NCBI GenBank assembly: GCA_013375455.1
Contig: JABXJT010000020.1
Coordinates: 9,148-73,147 of the forward strand
Direction: 5' to 3'
DNA: 64,000 nucleotides
Origin: Candidatus Helarchaeota archaeon
GTDB taxonomy: Archaea > Asgardarchaeota > Lokiarchaeia > Helarchaeales > HEL-GB-A
The notes under the pieces are model-generated. The model was not told where the DNA came from. It was given only the letters and a program-made list of their open reading frames with translations, and ran no database searches. Both the position numbers and the translations under genes were made by a program. Positions 45,326 to 53,924 of this stretch are shown here, one piece after another (within the stretch, counting starts at the first letter, position 1; every line of letters starts with the position of its first letter).

Positions 45326-47581
45326 TTATTTTGGAATCGGCGGAATTTGAGTTAAGAATCGTTCTGGTCGATAAAAAGATTCCACCGCCAAGTAAGCACA
45401 AACACCTGTCCAGAGATGTGGAATGCTGGTTCGTTGTTGTGAAATTAATCTGGAGTGTCCAGGCATATTAATCCGTAAGGTAACTTCCCCATAACAATCA
45501 GAGCCAGATATTGGAATTAAATTAATGATTTCATTTACTGCACGAGCCAGCAATGGTCGAATTTCGGGTTTTTCAGAAGCGACTAAGTTCAAAATAAATA
45601 CTTGTTCAGCAAGATAGCCATATCCGAGGCGTTTTTTTTCGATTTTTTCTTGAACCTCCTTCATCAATTTAGTGATGAACGGTTTCGCCAGTCTATCATT
45701 ATACTGTTCAAATAGTGGTGCTGGAAATAACGACCATTGGATCCCTCGCCATCCACTTTTATTTAATATTGGTTTATTTTCAATTCTGCGAAGAATTCCA
45801 ATTCGTAATGCTATTGCCGATGTTCTCCATAGCTTTACTTGTTTTGGATCTGTTCCCCATCGTCGTCCTGCATCCATCGCTGATGCAAGTCCTACCAAGA
45901 CTGCTGTTGCTCCGTGTAAAGTGGCATGGGGAACATGGTTATCATCTTCAAAGCCTCGCTTAATCCACCCTTTACGTTTCTTTACATAGGTGTTTATTGC
46001 GTTTGCCGCTAGTTCGAGAACCTCAAGAAATTGGTTCTGGTATGCGGGGCGTTCAATTTCCTGAATAAATTGTTCATGCCGCCAAAGATCCCAAATTATC
46101 AGCGAGGTTTCATCAATTTCATATGGAATTATTGAAAGGTTGCCCCCCTTTCCATTAGTATATAAATTCGAATGCCAATGACCACGTGGGGAATAAAAGG
46201 GAGATTTTAACCCTAAAAGCCATGTAGGACTGACTGAAAATCGCTTTTTTCGCTGTGTACGGCGGTAAAAATCGAGATGCTGATCTACAATTTCAGAGAA
46301 TCCGGCGAGATCAAGTGCAAGGTCAAAGAATGCCCCATCGCGGGGCCAATCAAAATGATATGCGGGTTGTCGGCTCGGCGAGGCTACAATTGCCCCACTA
46401 CTACGGTCACGCCCGATAAGAAGATTGGTTATTGAACGTTGAGCCACTCTTTTTTCTGTGGGTTTGGCTTGTGGTGGCAGATTTACATTTTCAGAAAGAT
46501 TCAGCCAATATTTTATGGTTTCCGATTTCATTTTATTCAAGCCTTGGCTTTGAGCGTCTGTAACAATTTTCACACTGTCTACTGCGGTATCTGCTACGGC
46601 GATCAATACCGTGACTTTTGTTTCTTCATCTTTAAGTATACGTTCTAAACCGGCATCAGCTGGTCCAATAAATCCTGTGTTTCCATTTAATTTTCCCTTC
46701 CTTGCATTTTCACTTGCGCCCATCGGTGCTTTCTTGGAAATAGATCTCCCCCTCCGATCCGCCCCGATTTGAATCCCGTCCGGGGGAGTTAATAAACTCA
46801 TTGCAATAAAAATTCCCCCTTCTGGATATAGTTTATCAATTTGTTCGGGCAATAATTTTTCATCAAGGTAAGGTGCGAGTCGGCTTTTCTTCTTCACGTC
46901 AGGTTGAAAATAGAGAATTATTGATTGTTCGGGTAAATATATTGCTGCAAAACCCCTTTTTTTTGAATCTGGCACGCCCAAAATGGGATCGAATTTTTTT
47001 GAGGGGGCAAACGTGCTATAGTAAAAGAATTTCTCTGCAAATTTTGCCTTAATTCGGAATTCCTGTACCAATAAATCATAATTCCAATCGACCCACTGAC
47101 ATGCTTCGATTTTAACATTATTCCGTAATAATTGAGTACAAAGGATCGGACCCTCTTCAGGTTCATATTGTCTTGAACTTGTCCACGTTTCATCGCCTAA
47201 CCAGCTTAAATTTCCTTGTTGAAAATAAATCCCACCTCTCGCACCCAAACCGGGATGAACTTCATAGGGTCTTCCATATCTTCTCCAATCCAAACTCGGT
47301 GCATTTTTGCCCCAGCGCACATCCTTCAAGAATAATACACCTTTTAATCCGTAGGCTTTAGTAAAATATCGAAGATGATCATAATATGATGGTGTAGGCC
47401 AACGAAAATAGATTAATTCGCTCCATGGACTAATCCCAACAGTAAGTCTTCCATTACCGAGTGCTCCTATTGCATTTGTTCCTCCTTGGAAACTCTCTGA
47501 GCGAAAATCGGCGCGCACCACCGGATCTCTAAATACGTCCGCCTCTTCCCAATCCGAGATATCCTCCTCCTTCTTGGTCAT
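45326..47581 (-). CDS. glycoside hydrolase family 15-like protein
   Basis: 751 residues, no signal peptide, so cytoplasmic. The N-terminal 330 residues form the beta-sandwich typical of archaeal GH15 enzymes (DPVVRADFRSESFQGGTNAI, GNGRLTVGISPWSELIYFRW). The (alpha/alpha)6 barrel follows with YHFDWPRDGAFFDLALDL (catalytic region), SLIIWDLWRHEQFI and PHATLHGATAVLVG. GH15 covers glucoamylases, glucodextranases and trehalases; a role in glucan or trehalose breakdown is likely but the specificity cannot be assigned. Catalytic acids not verified individually. Isolated minus-strand gene. Confidence 0.85.
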   Translation of the reverse strand: MTKKEEDISDWEEADVFRDPVVRADFRSESFQGGTNAIGALGNGRLTVGISPWSELIYFRWPTPSYYDHLRYFTKAYGLKGVLFLKDVRWGKNAPSLDWRRYGRPYEVHPGLGARGGIYFQQGNLSWLGDETWTSSRQYEPEEGPILCTQLLRNNVKIEACQWVDWNYDLLVQEFRIKAKFAEKFFYYSTFAPSKKFDPILGVPDSKKRGFAAIYLPEQSIILYFQPDVKKKSRLAPYLDEKLLPEQIDKLYPEGGIFIAMSLLTPPDGIQIGADRRGRSISKKAPMGASENARKGKLNGNTGFIGPADAGLERILKDEETKVTVLIAVADTAVDSVKIVTDAQSQGLNKMKSETIKYWLNLSENVNLPPQAKPTEKRVAQRSITNLLIGRDRSSGAIVASPSRQPAYHFDWPRDGAFFDLALDLAGFSEIVDQHLDFYRRTQRKKRFSVSPTWLLGLKSPFYSPRGHWHSNLYTNGKGGNLSIIPYEIDETSLIIWDLWRHEQFIQEIERPAYQNQFLEVLELAANAINTYVKKRKGWIKRGFEDDNHVPHATLHGATAVLVGLASAMDAGRRWGTDPKQVKLWRTSAIALRIGILRRIENKPILNKSGWRGIQWSLFPAPLFEQYNDRLAKPFITKLMKEVQEKIEKKRLGYGYLAEQVFILNLVASEKPEIRPLLARAVNEIINLIPISGSDCYGEVTLRINMPGHSRLISQQRTSIPHLWTGVCAYLAVESFYRPERFLTQIPPIPK

Positions 47582-47711
47582 CTGAAGCTACCCTCAATAA
47601 ATGATTTACAGGGATTATTAAAATATTTATAATTAAATATATACCTTCAGTAGAATATTTTAAAATCCACCAATTATATATGAAAAGATTCTACAAATGA
47701 TGTGAGTTAAA

Positions 47712-48401
47712 GTGGCATACCTTGCACCGATTGATACAATTGCCATTGGGGTTTGGATCTGTTTAGTTGCGGTTCAATTGGGAATATTTCTATTACTTTT
47801 CTCGAAATACCTGAAATCTAGTGAGAAAAATAATATAAAATTAGCTATTTCCCTCACTTTCATCTTTTTAGCCATTGGGGGGAGTTGTTTCATATTCTTC
47901 GATTATTATTTCACGCAATTAGAGCCTAGTTTATATGAAACTCATCAACTCATCTTTAAAATTGCAACCGTTTTTCAACTATCAGGGTTTGGGTTCTTAT
48001 TTTTAGTGTCGGAGCACCGCGTGTTCAAGGGGAAAGATTATTTCATCTTCTTTTGGGGTTTTTTGGGATTGTTGGTTGCTGCTATGGTCGTCAGTGATTT
48101 CGTCTTAACTGAAACCCTAATTAATCTTGCGTTCATTTTTGCGGTTTTCATTCCAATAAGCTACATTTACTTGGCGATCAAACTCCCTGGGGCAGCTCGG
48201 AATAATATTTTGTTGATATTGTTTGGTATCATCATCTTCACGGTTGGTATGGTCCTCAACCTCTTGGACGTGATTGTCGCCATAGAGCTGTTGACTGGAA
48301 GTGCCGTCGTCATTCATTATCTCTATCTCATCAGCCCGATTTTACAAATCGGAGGATTAATAACCGCTGCTAAAGGATTTAACCAATTATACTTTCAATA
48401 A
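47712..48401 (+). CDS. seven-helix membrane protein, unknown
   Basis: 229 residues, GTG start. Seven clear hydrophobic helices begin near residues 8, 43, 75, 107, 133, 162 and 197, with short loops, giving a 7TM topology with the N-terminus outside and the C-terminus inside. No retinal-binding lysine is present in the last helix, so it is not a rhodopsin, and no kinase or other domain follows. It may be a sensor, transporter or lipid-related protein. The AT-rich upstream stretch at 47590-47700 would hold its promoter. Confidence 0.6.
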   Translation: MAYLAPIDTIAIGVWICLVAVQLGIFLLLFSKYLKSSEKNNIKLAISLTFIFLAIGGSCFIFFDYYFTQLEPSLYETHQLIFKIATVFQLSGFGFLFLVSEHRVFKGKDYFIFFWGFLGLLVAAMVVSDFVLTETLINLAFIFAVFIPISYIYLAIKLPGAARNNILLILFGIIIFTVGMVLNLLDVIVAIELLTGSAVVIHYLYLISPILQIGGLITAAKGFNQLYFQ

Positions 48402-48471
48402 AAAAAGAATTGCTAAATACCATTAATTTTGATATGTGTCTGGTATTTTCACCGTGGTATTTTAAAAAAAT

Positions 48472-48502
48472 TAAGGAAATGCATAGTGAAAATTTAAAAT
48501 GT
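48472..48502 (+). repeat. leader motif shared with 45183-45213
   Basis: Ends in the first codon of the SCP2-like gene. The element TAAGGAAA, three free bases, then 20 identical bases occurs only at these two places that I noticed. It may be a promoter-proximal leader copied during a local duplication. Confidence 0.7.
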
Positions 48503-48861
48503 CTGCTAAGTATGAAGGGTTTTCAGCCATTGTTTACTCGAGATTATGGCTTCTTCAAATCTTTGGGAAAATAAGGAACGAGTTTCCGGATTTAAAATTC
48601 AAAGTAGTGCTTTTTATGACTGATTTTCCTCCAGCGACATTGATTAAGATTGATCAAGGGGATTTTGAAATCGAAATCTTAGAACGTGTTAAAGAGTCCA
48701 AGGATTTAGATGAGATTGAATGTGATGCATATTTGGTTTCATCATTTGAAGTATTATCAAGGGGCTTTAAAAGTATCATGGATGGGATAGCTGAAAAAAG
48801 AGTTAAGATAAAAAATTTAAATGCATTACCAATATTGGGAAAATTATTGAGAGTTTTCTAA
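48499..48861 (+). CDS. SCP2-like sterol-carrier fold protein (tentative)
   Basis: 120 residues. Pattern of alternating strands and helices with FKVVLFMTDFPPATLIKIDQGDFEIEI-type opening, then DAYLVSSFEVLSRGFKSIMDGIAEKRVKIKN and a small hydrophobic end resembles the SCP2 fold, in which a lipid or cofactor sits in a pocket. This is a fold-level guess. Stops 2 bp before the UroD-family gene, so the pair is an operon and the small protein may bind a methyl-donor or corrinoid partner. Real gene, function unknown. Confidence 0.55.
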   Translation: MSAKYEGFSAIVYSRLWLLQIFGKIRNEFPDLKFKVVLFMTDFPPATLIKIDQGDFEIEILERVKESKDLDEIECDAYLVSSFEVLSRGFKSIMDGIAEKRVKIKNLNALPILGKLLRVF

Positions 48862-48863
48862 GA

Positions 48864-50021
48864 ATGGCAAAAGCAGGAAAAATATCTGCACTTGAAAGAA
48901 TATTAACTGTTTTAGAAGGAAAAATTCCAGATAGGGTTCCAAGTTTTTGTTTAGGTGGAGATTATGATTTTATTGAAAAATTCATGAAATCTCCATTCGC
49001 CCTGACTGATGAGGATATGGATCAATTAGATAGGAATAAAGTGTCATATTATCCGCCATTCATACATGCCATTATCGCCAAATTCGCTCCAACTGAGATA
49101 CTAGCAGGTGGGCTCAATGCAAAAATTGACTTGTGTTGGCAAACAGTGGGAGGATTTACACTTTTAAAAATGGATCATACGAATGAATTTATTATTCAAA
49201 ATGGAGGATTATTCAAAGTAACTGTTCGTAATAACGGAATTCCACATTACTGGTTTATGGGTCCCGCACTTTTGAAAAAAAACCACGTTGAAGACTATTG
49301 GAATAAAGAGAAGGAATTGAAACCAAACAAAAGAAGTTTTCGAAATTTGGCCAAAATTCGTAGAACAATGCTGAACAAATATGATATTGTAGTATCCCAA
49401 GGAATAACCGGTCCATTTGAGAATTGTGTGTTTGGTATAGGACATGCCAATTTTGCTTATTTTGCAAGAAAACATCCAGAATTCCTTCAGCAGCACATGG
49501 AATTTCAATGGAAGACATTTGAAGAGCCTTCATTAAAATTATTGATGGAAACTCAACCAGAAGTGGTGATGTGTGGCGATGACTATGGGTACAATTTAGG
49601 TTTACAAATGCACGTGAAACATTGGCGACAGTTCATCAAACCCATATTAGCGGATTATGTAAAAATCGTCCATGATGGTGGGGGGAAATTTATTTTGCAC
49701 AGTTGTGGAGGGATAGGGGAAATTTTCCCAGATTTTGTTGAAATGAGTATTGATGGAGTGGAATCATTAAAACCAAAGAGCAATGATTTAAAAATGTATA
49801 GAGAAAAATATCCTGAAATAGTTCTCGTTGGAACAATTGATGATTCCGAAATGTTAAAGTACGCATCACCTGAAGTCATTAAAAATTCGGTTAAAAGAGA
49901 TATTAAAGTTTTGGGCAAAAAAGGAGGATATATTCCGGGACCCACTAATTTCTTATTAGATCAACCGCCAAATAATATCGTAACATTATATAAAGCCATA
50001 CGAGAATTTGGGAAATATTGA
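48864..50021 (+). CDS. uroporphyrinogen decarboxylase family protein (MtaA/CmuA-like methyltransferase)
   Basis: 385 residues. TIM-barrel of the UroD superfamily: an N-terminal ISALERILTVLEGKIPDRVP opening and the zinc-binding HSCGG (HxC) with LHSCGGIGEIFPDFVEM, as in MtaA/CmuA methylcobamide:coenzyme M-type methyltransferases. UroD itself would be expected near haem genes, which are absent; with mch just downstream a methyl-transfer role in C1 metabolism is more likely. The final substrate is unknown. Second gene of a pair with the SCP2-like gene. Confidence 0.85.
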   Translation: MAKAGKISALERILTVLEGKIPDRVPSFCLGGDYDFIEKFMKSPFALTDEDMDQLDRNKVSYYPPFIHAIIAKFAPTEILAGGLNAKIDLCWQTVGGFTLLKMDHTNEFIIQNGGLFKVTVRNNGIPHYWFMGPALLKKNHVEDYWNKEKELKPNKRSFRNLAKIRRTMLNKYDIVVSQGITGPFENCVFGIGHANFAYFARKHPEFLQQHMEFQWKTFEEPSLKLLMETQPEVVMCGDDYGYNLGLQMHVKHWRQFIKPILADYVKIVHDGGGKFILHSCGGIGEIFPDFVEMSIDGVESLKPKSNDLKMYREKYPEIVLVGTIDDSEMLKYASPEVIKNSVKRDIKVLGKKGGYIPGPTNFLLDQPPNNIVTLYKAIREFGKY

Positions 50022-50090
50022 TAAAAATTTTATAAAATTAATCATATTAAGCTGTTTTAAAGAAAATGATGGAGAAAAGTGGTGAGATAA

Positions 50091-51053
50091 GTGAAAATAA
50101 GTGTTAATAAAGAAGCACTAAAGGTAGTAAAAGAGATTATAGCTAAAAGTACCCGATTAAATGTTGATGTTATCGAATTAAATAATGGGTCAACCGTCAT
50201 CGATATGGGAGTAAATGTCTCAGGCGGATATGAAGCAGGTTTAAAAATGGGGGAAGTATGTCTTGGAGGGCTTGCAACCATAACTTGGGATTCAGTCAAT
50301 ATCGGTGAATATTTACTCCCAGCCCTGACAGTTGTGACTGACCATCCCACCATTGCGTGCATGGCGTCCCAATTTGCAGGTTGGCGAATTAAACCTAAGG
50401 GATTGGATTATTTTGCCATGGCAAGCGGTCCTTGTCGAGCCAAATCCCTGAAAGAAAAAGACCTTTTCGCTGAATTAGAGTACCAAGATGATGCAGACCT
50501 CTCAATTGCAGTGTTAGAAACAGGACAACTCCCCAATGAAGACGTCATGAATTGGTTTGCCGAAAAGAGTGGAGTCAATCCTGAAAATGCGTATGCTCTA
50601 GTTGCACCTACAAAAAGCACGGCGGGTGGCGTGCAAATTGCAGCCCGGATCGTGGAAACCGGGATTCATAAGCTTCATGAACTCCATTTTGATCCAAAAA
50701 AAGTGGTTTATGGATATGGAACAACCCCGATTGCACCCATTGCGAAATCAGATCTGAAAGCCATGGGGATGACCAATGATGCCATCATTGCAACGGGTTC
50801 GGTGACACTCAATGTGAAGGCGGATGAAGCAGATAACCTTGAAGAACTGATTCAGAAAGTTCCGTCCAGCACCTCTAGAGATTACGGAAAACCATTTTTC
50901 CAGACTTTCAAGGAAGCTGGAAAAGACTTTTACCACATCGATCCGCTCTTGTTCGCACCAGCTGTCATGATTCTGAATGACATTCCCACGGGCAAGACTT
51001 ACCAAGCGGGTAAAATGGATTTTGCCCTGCTAAAAAAATCATTTAATCTTTAA
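50091..51053 (+). CDS. mch: methenyltetrahydromethanopterin cyclohydrolase
   Basis: 320 residues, full length. Interconverts formyl- and methenyl-H4MPT, a step in archaeal C1 metabolism. Characteristic stretches: GVNVSGGYEAGLKMGEVCLGG, TDHPTIACMASQFAGWRI, AMASGPCRA and YGYGTTPIAPIA. Start GTG 50091 is preceded by GGTGAG four bases upstream. A TATA-like ATTTTATAAAATT lies near 50025. With the Fwd operon it supports an H4MPT-dependent Wood-Ljungdahl branch. Cytoplasmic. Confidence 0.96.
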   Translation: MKISVNKEALKVVKEIIAKSTRLNVDVIELNNGSTVIDMGVNVSGGYEAGLKMGEVCLGGLATITWDSVNIGEYLLPALTVVTDHPTIACMASQFAGWRIKPKGLDYFAMASGPCRAKSLKEKDLFAELEYQDDADLSIAVLETGQLPNEDVMNWFAEKSGVNPENAYALVAPTKSTAGGVQIAARIVETGIHKLHELHFDPKKVVYGYGTTPIAPIAKSDLKAMGMTNDAIIATGSVTLNVKADEADNLEELIQKVPSSTSRDYGKPFFQTFKEAGKDFYHIDPLLFAPAVMILNDIPTGKTYQAGKMDFALLKKSFNL

Positions 51054-51183
51054 TTTTTTTCATCCCTTTTTTTTAAATTAAAATCAGAAACTGATCAAGG
51101 TAAGGTTTTTATTAACCTTGGCGCAAACCCACTGACACAGTCATTTTGCTTAATGATTGAAAAAAAAGGAGAAGGTGAAAAAC

Positions 51184-51507
51184 ATGCCGTATATATTGAC
51201 GACGATATGGTATCCGCCAGATAAACATTCCGAGGTTGAGAAAATCGCTTTTGCAAACGTGCCAAAATATCCCCCCCGACCTGAGCTAGGTGAAATGGTA
51301 GTTCCAACCATGGTGACGGCTGATATTAACGGGATAAAAGCAATGTCCGTTTTCAAGGCAAAGAAGGGCAAATACGACGAGGTTATGGCCATTGCCGGGA
51401 AACAGCTTTCTGAATTTTGGGGTATCGAGGGTCTTAGGTATACACTTGAGACTTTATATACTGCAGAAGAGGCTTGGGCGGTAGTTGGAAAGAAAGTGCC
51501 AGGATAG
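51184..51507 (+). CDS. small alpha/beta protein, paralogue of the protein at 51595
   Basis: 107 residues from ATG 51184, chosen because AAGGAGAAGG lies just upstream. Pattern: MPYILTTIWYPPDKHSEVEKI, PELGEMVVPTMVTADINGIK, MSVFKAKKGKYDEVMAIAGKQ, and GIEGLRYTLETLYTAEEA. The same layout, including the KKGKY motif, recurs in the minus-strand gene 51595-51921. Looks like a dimeric ferredoxin-like (alpha/beta) barrel of monooxygenase/DabB type but no family is assigned. Confidence 0.65.
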   Translation: MPYILTTIWYPPDKHSEVEKIAFANVPKYPPRPELGEMVVPTMVTADINGIKAMSVFKAKKGKYDEVMAIAGKQLSEFWGIEGLRYTLETLYTAEEAWAVVGKKVPG

Positions 51508-51594
51508 TCAGGTTTTTGCAAAAAACAAAAATCGAACATTAACTTTTCCATTCTTTTTTTAATTAAAAAAAAATATGGAAGGAATGTATCTTGG

Positions 51595-51921
51595 TTAGGT
51601 TTCGGGTGGGGTCATGTCAATTATACCCATAGCTTCAACCAAATTCACTCTAGTTACTACCGAATAGTTAAAGCCATCAATGTCTGCATACATTTGCATT
51701 GTTTTACCAATACGTATTAAGGCTTCTGTATATTTTCCCTTCTTGACTTCTGAAACCCCTATGACTGAGATTCCCTTTGGACTCGCCCTCACTGCTGCTT
51801 GTATGACTTCTTTTCCTAACGAACGATCTGGGGGATATTTCTTCACGACTTCCAAGTATTTTTTCCCAACATCCTTGGCTTTGCTAATAGGATATGTTGA
51901 ATGGACAAAAAGATATACCAT
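51595..51921 (-). CDS. small alpha/beta protein, paralogue of the protein at 51184
   Basis: 108 residues from ATG 51921, with GGTGAT just upstream on this strand. The sequence MVYLFVHSTYPISKAKDVGKK, KEVIQAAVRASPKGIS, GVSEVKKGKYTEALIRIGK and DGFNYSVVTRVNLVEAMGII aligns along the whole length with the plus-strand neighbour. The two are convergent, 87 bp apart. Role unknown. Confidence 0.65.
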   Translation of the reverse strand: MVYLFVHSTYPISKAKDVGKKYLEVVKKYPPDRSLGKEVIQAAVRASPKGISVIGVSEVKKGKYTEALIRIGKTMQMYADIDGFNYSVVTRVNLVEAMGIIDMTPPET

Positions 51922-52090
51922 ATAAATCACCAATTTCTACTATTTTTTCAGAAATACGTGCATTCTTCGTTTGGCATTATTCTCGCTATTCCCAAATAAT
52001 ACCAAATCCTAATTCTTAAAATTGCGAATATTAATCTTTTCATAAAATAAAAAAGAGAATTAAGATTTTAATTGAGCCTTGATTTTTTTG

Positions 52091-52381
52091 CTATTTCAAT
52101 CCCGCTTGTTCTCTTCCACTCCCTCGAGTGCAATAATATTCCCATCGAAGAGCCATCCCTTTTGTAATAGGACATCCAGCACAAATGCAGCCCTTTTCTT
52201 CCGTAATTTTGTTACTTTTTCCAGTAGCGCAAAATGCCAAGTCAGTCTCGCCCGTTCCTTCGTAGCTCGGACATTTACCACAATAGTCTTTGCAGACATT
52301 TTTGATGCCTTGAATTCGTTTCATCATTTCCTCCTGGGACATTCCTGCCATTGCCTTCATCTTTTCTTCAAAAGTACTCAT
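52091..52381 (-). CDS. DUF2769 cysteine-rich protein
   Basis: 96 residues. Cysteine pattern C-KDYCGKCPSY, FCATGKS, KGCICAGCPITKG matches DUF2769, small proteins with about eight conserved Cys found in methanogens and other anaerobes. Probably a metal or Fe-S protein; function unknown. The start ATG 52381 has a GGAGGTCAG ribosome-binding site directly upstream. Single gene between mch-side genes and the amidases. Confidence 0.8.
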   Translation of the reverse strand: MSTFEEKMKAMAGMSQEEMMKRIQGIKNVCKDYCGKCPSYEGTGETDLAFCATGKSNKITEEKGCICAGCPITKGMALRWEYYCTRGSGREQAGLK

Positions 52382-52481
52382 TATCTGACCTCCAAAATTA
52401 ACATCGTTATAAAATGAAGAGGAAATAGGTTTAAGTAATTATAAGCAAGAATTTCTGAAAAAAGAAGGTTAAAGGATATAA

Positions 52482-53900
52482 TCAATCAAATTCAGGTTTT
52501 TTATCTTGCCAGGGTGCTACCTCTTCGAAAGCTTTTGAGACTTGAAGAACAGTCGCTTCAGCGAACCTTTTTCCAACGATCTGTAATCCAATCGGCAACC
52601 CTTCACTCGACCAACCATATGGAATTGTAGCAGCAGGATGCCCAGTTAAATTAAAAGGAAAGGAAAATGGCTGCCATCCTGTTGGTGAAACACTTCGCCC
52701 ATTAATGGTCGGAGGATACATCATTCCTAATTTGAATGCAGGTACTGCAGTTGTGGGAGTAACTAAAACATCAAAATCTTTGAAAAAGGTATAAAGAGTA
52801 TCACATAGCTTTCTTCGATCGTTCATCGCTTTTGTGATTGCAAGGCCGTTATAAGTTACCCCTATATCTACCAATTTCACTAATTCTGGATCTATTTTAT
52901 CACGCCATTCTTTCAATTTTGGATTCAAAAAATGACCTATTTGTGTGGTCCATAAAGTGTAGAATGGGGATTCTGGCCGTTTCAACTTGATTTTTGATTC
53001 TTCTATAGTCCAGCCCAACTTTTCAAACAATTGAATGGCATTTAAAAATGCTTTTTCTACCTCTTGATCAACCACTTTTGCAAAACCTAACTTCAAAGAA
53101 TAACCGATTCTCATTTTTTTTGGTTTTATCTCAATAGCTTCAAGATAATTTACATTATCCAGTGGCAGGGAGAGTCTATCCCCTTCATGTGGACCTTTCA
53201 TAACATCCAGCATTAGAGCCGCATCTTTTACATGTCTTACAATCGGACCAACTACGGTCAATGTTTGAGCGAAGGTATGTAGTCTCGGATATATTGCCAC
53301 TCTACCTAAGCTTGGTTTTAAGCCATAACAACCACATAAGGAGCTAGGAATCCTTATTGAGCCGCCTCCGTCAGAACCTTGAGCTAGCGGGCTCATTCCA
53401 GATGCAACCGCAGCTGCAGCACCACCACTCGAACCACCTGTAGTTCTCTCCAAATTCCATGGATTACGTGATGCCCCAAAAACAAAATTATCCGTAACTC
53501 CTTTAAATCCAAATTCAGGAGTATTTGTTTTTCCTAAAATAACGCAACCGGCATCGATTAATTTATTAACGAAAGAACTATTTTCCTCTGGAATGTAATT
53601 TTCAAACAGTTTAGAGCCGAAAGTAGTTCTTACACCTTTTATAGATGCTAAATCTTTTATCGAAGTTGGAATTCCAGTTAATAATCCTAAATCTTTACCT
53701 TTTTTCACGGCGTCATCAGCCTTTTTCGCCATTTCTCTGGCTTTATCAAAAGTAGTTGTACAATAAGCATTTATCATTGGATTTATCTTCTCAATCCTCT
53801 CGATTATAGTCTCCGTAATTTCTTCTGATGTTAATTCTTGCTTTTTAATACTTTCAGCCATATCAGAAGCCGACATGTAACAAATATCTTCTTTTTTCAT
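52482..53900 (-). CDS. amidase signature family protein, copy 1
   Basis: 472 residues from ATG 53900 (an upstream TTG adds two). Amidase-signature triad region: Lys in GIPTSIKDLA, cis-Ser in QGSDGGGSIRIPSS and the nucleophile serine in TTGGSSGGAAAAVASG. Hydrolyses amides; GatA-like overall but no gatB/C is near, so a general amidase is more likely. It is 24 bp downstream of a close paralogue (53925-55346) on the same strand; a tandem duplication. Confidence 0.9.
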   Translation of the reverse strand: MKKEDICYMSASDMAESIKKQELTSEEITETIIERIEKINPMINAYCTTTFDKAREMAKKADDAVKKGKDLGLLTGIPTSIKDLASIKGVRTTFGSKLFENYIPEENSSFVNKLIDAGCVILGKTNTPEFGFKGVTDNFVFGASRNPWNLERTTGGSSGGAAAAVASGMSPLAQGSDGGGSIRIPSSLCGCYGLKPSLGRVAIYPRLHTFAQTLTVVGPIVRHVKDAALMLDVMKGPHEGDRLSLPLDNVNYLEAIEIKPKKMRIGYSLKLGFAKVVDQEVEKAFLNAIQLFEKLGWTIEESKIKLKRPESPFYTLWTTQIGHFLNPKLKEWRDKIDPELVKLVDIGVTYNGLAITKAMNDRRKLCDTLYTFFKDFDVLVTPTTAVPAFKLGMMYPPTINGRSVSPTGWQPFSFPFNLTGHPAATIPYGWSSEGLPIGLQIVGKRFAEATVLQVSKAFEEVAPWQDKKPEFD

Positions 53901-53924
53901 TTTCAACCATCCTCTTAATAATTC

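Noticed and set aside
47712..48401. Microbial rhodopsin
   Set aside because: Seven helices but no retinal-binding lysine in the last helix and no rhodopsin motifs.
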